Shown here: positions 60,707-64,000 of the stretch, piece after piece | Position numbering within the stretch: the stretch's first letter is position 1 | How the letters are laid out: each line of letters starts with the position of its first letter | Assembly: GCF_002201515.1 (NCBI RefSeq) | Contig: NZ_CP021421.1 | Location: forward strand, 2,170,001-2,234,000 | Direction of reading: 5' to 3' | DNA: 64,000 bases | Source: Muribaculum intestinale | GTDB lineage: Bacteria; Bacteroidota; Bacteroidia; Bacteroidales; Muribaculaceae | The notes under the pieces: model-generated | Seen by the model: the letters and a program-made list of their open reading frames with translations, nothing else | Database searches by the model: none | Told to the model about the DNA's origin: nothing | Translations under genes and position numbers: made by a program

Positions 60707-61909
60707 ATGAAAAAAATCTTTGCGATTATGGCATGTTGCGCAGCTGCGACTACCATGTATGCCTCAGATGTGACAGAATCGTCTTATGATGTACTCAATG
60801 CACCCATGGAGACTCCCTCTTCGGCATCAGTGCCGGCATCTTCTGCCGCAGGCGCCACTGAGGACTGGAAATCTCAACTTGCAAAAATGGTAAAAGTATC
60901 AGGCTATCTACAAGCCGGTTATAACTACAATAGCCTTGGCTCAGGCTCTTCGTCATTCCAGGCCAAGCGTCTGCGTCTTATCCTTGACGGACAAGTGTGC
61001 AAAAACGGTTCGGTACGTGTGCAGATTGAGGCATTCAATGGTATTGCCGGTTCGACCAACGGCAACGGCCAGAAGAATATCCAGGTAATGGACGCATTCT
61101 TCACATATAAGTTTAATCCGGCATTTCAGGTACGTGTAGGTCAGTTCTATACTCCGTTAGGCTATGAGAACTACGATATTTCTCCTGCAACTCTCGAGAC
61201 TGTCGACTTCTCCAATATCTGTTATCGTATGGCATGCCGCAATGCAATCGGTTATGATTTCGTTGATTACGGACGAGATTTAGGCATCATGTTGATGGGT
61301 GACCTTCTGCCCAGCGCCGAGGGATTCAATTACCTGTCATATAATTTCGCTGTAACAAACGGCCAGCTGCCTTGTAAGGATGACAACAACAAGTCTAAAG
61401 ACATTATCGCAGCTCTCACAGTGCGCCCGCTTAAGTATTTCAATGTAAAGGCTGCATATAATTATGGTGAGTACCAGACTAATAAGGATCTCGAAAATGA
61501 GGAGGGCGAAGAAATCCCCGGCAAGTATTGCCCGATGCACCGTTTTGTAGGCGGCTTCTGGTATAACAATCCGACCGGTCTTGACGTTCGCGCCGAATAT
61601 GGCTATCTCAGAGGCAAGAAAGAAGGCATTTCTCTTGCTCACGAGACTGGTTTCTACGCTCTTGCCGGCTATCATTTCGGTAAGTTCCTTCCCGTAGTGC
61701 GCTATGATATGTATCATGACAGCCTTAACAAGCTCTCTCTCAATAATTATGACCGAGTGCTTTTGGGTTGCACATGGGAACCGTTTGGAAATCTGAAGGT
61801 TCAGCTCAACTATATGCTCTCTATGTATGGCAAGGATGTTCGCGAGGCTTCAAACAATGGAAAGAGCACATCAAGCCAGCTTCAGCTGATGGGTCTGTTC
61901 AAGTTCTGA
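60707..61909 (+). CDS. OprO/OprP-type (phosphate/pyrophosphate) outer-membrane porin
   Basis: A 400-residue outer-membrane barrel with a signal peptide (to ~MYASDV, residue 20) and a low-complexity Ser/Pro/Ala stretch to ~residue 50. It fits the Porin_O_P family: VSGYLQAGYNYNS, FQAKRLRLILDGQVCKNGSVRVQIEAF, VMDAFFTYKFNPAFQVRVGQFYTPLGYEN, GRDLGIMLMGDL, and a last strand QLQLMGLFKF ending in Phe. Pseudomonas OprP and OprO bind phosphate and polyphosphate; specificity in Bacteroidetes is not settled. Confidence 0.9.
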   Translation: MKKIFAIMACCAAATTMYASDVTESSYDVLNAPMETPSSASVPASSAAGATEDWKSQLAKMVKVSGYLQAGYNYNSLGSGSSSFQAKRLRLILDGQVCKNGSVRVQIEAFNGIAGSTNGNGQKNIQVMDAFFTYKFNPAFQVRVGQFYTPLGYENYDISPATLETVDFSNICYRMACRNAIGYDFVDYGRDLGIMLMGDLLPSAEGFNYLSYNFAVTNGQLPCKDDNNKSKDIIAALTVRPLKYFNVKAAYNYGEYQTNKDLENEEGEEIPGKYCPMHRFVGGFWYNNPTGLDVRAEYGYLRGKKEGISLAHETGFYALAGYHFGKFLPVVRYDMYHDSLNKLSLNNYDRVLLGCTWEPFGNLKVQLNYMLSMYGKDVREASNNGKSTSSQLQLMGLFKF

Positions 61910-61972
61910 TATGATTTCCTATCTGATTAACTCTGACTGTAAATCTAAATAATCTACGAAAACTAAAATTTT

Positions 61973-62941
61973 ATGAAAAAGATTTTATTGATGATGTCAA
62001 TGCTCATCGCAGGCATCTCCGTAAGCGCACAGCATGTAGGCAGCGAATACCGTCTGAAAAAAGTAATCCCTGTAGCCGGACGTCAAGGTATCGCTATCGA
62101 CAGTACTTATTACTATGTATCTGATACAAAGGTTCTCTATAAGTATGACAAGGATGGTAATCTTGTAGCAAAGAACGACCAGCCCTTCCAACATCCAGAA
62201 ATCGCCAACCACTTCGGTGACATTGATATCCACAATGGAGAAATCTATTGCGGTATCGAGAAATTCGAGTATGGCCGCGGCTATAATATCGCTGTTTCTA
62301 TCTATGACGCAGAAACTCTTAAGTGGAAGCGCGACCTGCCTTGGACACCTGAGTCAGGCCAGGTAGAGGTATCCGGTCTTGCAGTGGACCGTGATAAAAA
62401 CATGGTGTGGATGTCTGACTGGGTCGACAGCCGTTATGTATACTGCTACGATCTTGCTACCGGCAAGTATTACACCAAGATGCAGTGTTTGCCGACTCCT
62501 TACTGGTGTCAGGGTATTTTCATCGCCGACGGAAAGATGCTTTTCACTTCGGACGACGGTGAGTCGCTGTATCAGATTCCCGACAATATCTATATCGCCG
62601 ACATTACCGAGGTGCCATTTACCGGTCTCGTTGATGGCGAGGAGGTTGTGAAAGATACTCCTTTCAGTGTACAGCTCGACAAGAAAGGCAAACCTGTAAT
62701 GCGCAAAGGAAAGATTGCAGGTGGTGCAAAGAAAGGCCGTGTGGAACTTTTCCGCGAGATGAGCGACTTCAAGCGTGCCGGTGAGATTGAAGGACTTTCC
62801 ATTGATCCTGTAAACGACGACCTGGTTGTGCTCAACAACCGTGGCACTCAGATTGTGCTTGGCATGAGCCAGGGTCCGTACGAAAACGAAGGTTATACAG
62901 GCGAAATTCACGAACTCTATATCTACGAAAAGGTAAAATAA
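61973..62941 (+). CDS. Exported beta-propeller protein (SdiA-regulated/phytase-like), unknown substrate
   Basis: A 322-residue exported protein (signal peptide to SVSAQ, residue ~19). The sequence has blade-like repeats: IAIDSTYYYVSDTKVLYKYDKDGN, GDIDIHNGEIYCGIEKF, VSGLAVDRDKNMVWMSDWVDSRYVYCYDLATGKYY, IEGLSIDPVNDDLVVLNNRGTQIVLG. This resembles the SdiA-regulated and esterase-like-phytase propeller families. No catalytic residues can be assigned. It lies 63 bases after the porin gene and shares its direction, so they may form one transcript. Confidence 0.75.
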   Translation: MKKILLMMSMLIAGISVSAQHVGSEYRLKKVIPVAGRQGIAIDSTYYYVSDTKVLYKYDKDGNLVAKNDQPFQHPEIANHFGDIDIHNGEIYCGIEKFEYGRGYNIAVSIYDAETLKWKRDLPWTPESGQVEVSGLAVDRDKNMVWMSDWVDSRYVYCYDLATGKYYTKMQCLPTPYWCQGIFIADGKMLFTSDDGESLYQIPDNIYIADITEVPFTGLVDGEEVVKDTPFSVQLDKKGKPVMRKGKIAGGAKKGRVELFREMSDFKRAGEIEGLSIDPVNDDLVVLNNRGTQIVLGMSQGPYENEGYTGEIHELYIYEKVK

Positions 62942-63016
62942 GGACTGTTAAGAATTTAGGTAAGCAATATTGGTAAAATGATATAGAATTCCTGACCGCT
63001 TCTTATAATCAATGAC

Positions 63017-63043
63017 AGACCCCGTCGGATGCCGACGGGGTCT
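63017..63043 (+). terminator. Terminator after the beta-propeller gene
   Basis: AGACCCCGTCGG pairs with CCGACGGGGTCT (12 pairs, 3-base loop), followed by TGCTTT. Confidence 0.75.
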
Positions 63044-63061
63044 TGCTTTAGATAATAACTC

Positions 63062-63113
63062 ACATATACAGCAATGGAACTTATTCCCCAATAAGTTCCA
63101 TTGCTGTATATGT
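63062..63113. repeat. Hairpin of two 24-base arms between the beta-propeller and queC genes
   Basis: Bases 63062-63085 and 63090-63113 are perfect reverse complements around a CCCC (plus strand) loop, about 20 bases past the queC stop. It is a very long intrinsic hairpin, probably the queC terminator (minus strand) although its T-run is poor. Confidence 0.8.
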
Positions 63114-63132
63114 AGTCCGGTTATTCTTCCGG

Positions 63133-63789
63133 CTATTCTTCGTAGAGAGTATGGTCGGGAATGCCGGCAATGCGGAATGCCTCACGCCGCTCCACACATG
63201 TGCCGCATCGTCCGCAATGGCGCTCGCGTCCCTTGTAGCAGGAGTATGTCAGCGAGAAATCCACACCGAGTTCTGCTCCGCGTGCGGCTATGAATGTTTT
63301 GTCCTTGCCGGTGTATGGAGCGAGTATGGATATTCTGTCGTAGGTACCGGCCTGCATGGCTTCGGACATGGCATCTATGAATGCGGCCCTGCAGTCGGGA
63401 TATACTGCATGGTCACCCGAATGATTGGCGATAAGCACCTTCTTGAGTCCGCGGCTCTCGGCCATACCGCAAGCGACGGCAAGCATTATGCCGTTGCGGA
63501 ACGGCACTACTGTTGAGCGCATGTTGTCGTCGGCATAATGTCCTTCAGGGATTGCATCGGCACCGTCAAGCAGCGAGGAGTGGAAATACTTATGCATGAA
63601 GTCAAGAGGTATTACGATATGCTCAATGCCAAGACGTTCGCAATGGATGCGTGCACATTCTATTTCACGTGCGTTATGATTGCTGCCGTAGTCAAAGGTG
63701 AGGGCAATGGCTATTTCATCCTTGTAGTCGTAGAGAAGGGTCGTGCTGTCCATGCCACCCGACAATACTATTATGCATTCTTTTTCCAT
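63133..63789 (-). CDS. queC: 7-cyano-7-deazaguanine synthase (QueC)
   Basis: A 218-residue enzyme that turns 7-carboxy-7-deazaguanine into preQ0 with ATP and ammonia, on the way to queuosine in tRNA. The PP-loop is VLSGGMDSTTLLYD (residues ~8-21). Other marks are LTFDYGSNHNAREIECA, VPFRNGIMLAVA, and the zinc site in CYKGRERHCGRCGTCVERREAF near the end. It is a single gene in this window; queD, queE and queF are not seen. Confidence 0.96.
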   Translation of the reverse strand: MEKECIIVLSGGMDSTTLLYDYKDEIAIALTFDYGSNHNAREIECARIHCERLGIEHIVIPLDFMHKYFHSSLLDGADAIPEGHYADDNMRSTVVPFRNGIMLAVACGMAESRGLKKVLIANHSGDHAVYPDCRAAFIDAMSEAMQAGTYDRISILAPYTGKDKTFIAARGAELGVDFSLTYSCYKGRERHCGRCGTCVERREAFRIAGIPDHTLYEE

Positions 63790-63884
63790 ATTCTGATGCT
63801 TGGTGTTTTACGTATGCAGTACGTGTTAAACTGCCTGTCAGTATTAAAACGTGGCATTCTCTATTCTATTGTAAAAAATATATA

Positions 63885-63892
63885 TATATTTG
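63885..63892 (+). promoter_or_regulatory. -7 box for the gene at the right edge
   Basis: TATATTTG in an A+T-rich stretch, 61 bases before the ATG at 63953. No TTTG at proper spacing. Confidence 0.3.
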
Positions 63893-63952
63893 TGATGTTT
63901 ATGTCATTGCATAGATGATTATCACTTTCTGCAACACAAACTCTTATAAGTT

Positions 63953-64000
63953 ATGTTATTTACCGAATCAGTACTTGGAATTATAGCATCGGCAGTAGCT
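63953..64000 (+). CDS. Start of an unidentified protein, cut by the window edge
   Basis: An open frame begins with ATG at 63953 and reads MLFTESVLGIIASAVA before the sequence ends. The hydrophobic start suggests a membrane protein or signal segment. Too little is present for identification. Confidence 0.35.
   Translation, partial: MLFTESVLGIIASAVA

Noticed and set aside
1-64000. CRISPR array, phage or integrative-element boundary
   Set aside because: No regularly spaced repeats, no integrase or attachment-site duplication; the only mobile gene seen is the IS110 transposase.

Overview
The window looks like chromosomal DNA from a Bacteroidales bacterium, most likely family Muribaculaceae (the family level is an inference). 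The reasons are repeated promoters of the Bacteroidetes type (TTTG, 19-21 bases, TAnnTTTG), no Shine-Dalgarno pattern, a type V (fimbrillin) pilus operon, an ExbB-ExbD-ExbD-TonB operon, Na+-NQR as respiratory pump, DUF5119/DUF3575/DUF4924 families, and an editing-domain-free ProRS. One tRNA gene (Cys) is present; no rRNA or CRISPR array was seen.

Layout. 1-4.5 kb: 3' end of an outer-membrane receptor, a secreted DUF1349 protein divergent from a LuxR-type regulator, and an M23 peptidase. 4.48-4.85 kb: a structured RNA with its own promoter and terminator. 5-11.7 kb: uvrA, nusB (with an internal duplication), yajC, ybbR, coaE. 11.8-15.3 kb: three small minus-strand genes, then an IS110-family transposase with a structured 3' non-coding region. 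15.3-19.4 kb: GH36 alpha-galactosidase and a 5'-nucleotidase. 19.5-25.6 kb (minus strand): glycosyltransferase, proS, rpmH, and the operon rplY-pth-S4 protein-sprT. 25.7-33.2 kb: an M48 protease, then a four-gene pilus operon. 33.4-39.5 kb: tRNA-Cys, ybaK, aroC, radical SAM, NUDIX and VanZ genes, converging on a TlpA thioredoxin and an OmpA-like gene pair. 39.7-45.6 kb: nqrABCDEF. 45.8-50.9 kb: a cation/proton antiporter and the exbB-exbD-exbD-tonB operon behind a long structured leader. 51-55.3 kb: an unknown gene with rsmI, a coiled-coil lipoprotein, and an ECF sigma factor between two membrane proteins. 55.4-59.3 kb: tetR-fabH-fabG and a PBP4-type carboxypeptidase. 59.4-64 kb: HAD phosphatase, phosphate-type porin, beta-propeller protein, queC, and the start of one more gene.

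How the genes work together. Nqr builds the ion gradient and ExbB/ExbD/TonB transmits energy to outer-membrane receptors such as the one at the left edge. ProRS, tRNA-Cys and YbaK touch the same mischarging problem. rplY, pth and the S4 protein form a translation and ribosome-rescue operon. The HAD, porin and propeller genes suggest phosphate-ester acquisition.

The most unusual items are non-coding or architectural: the two-domain RNA at 4480-4813, the likely guide RNA beside the IS110 transposase, the folded leader of the Ton operon, the duplicated core of NusB, and a shared palindromic promoter between the LuxR and DUF1349 genes. All positions and motifs were read by eye; no database search or folding program was run.
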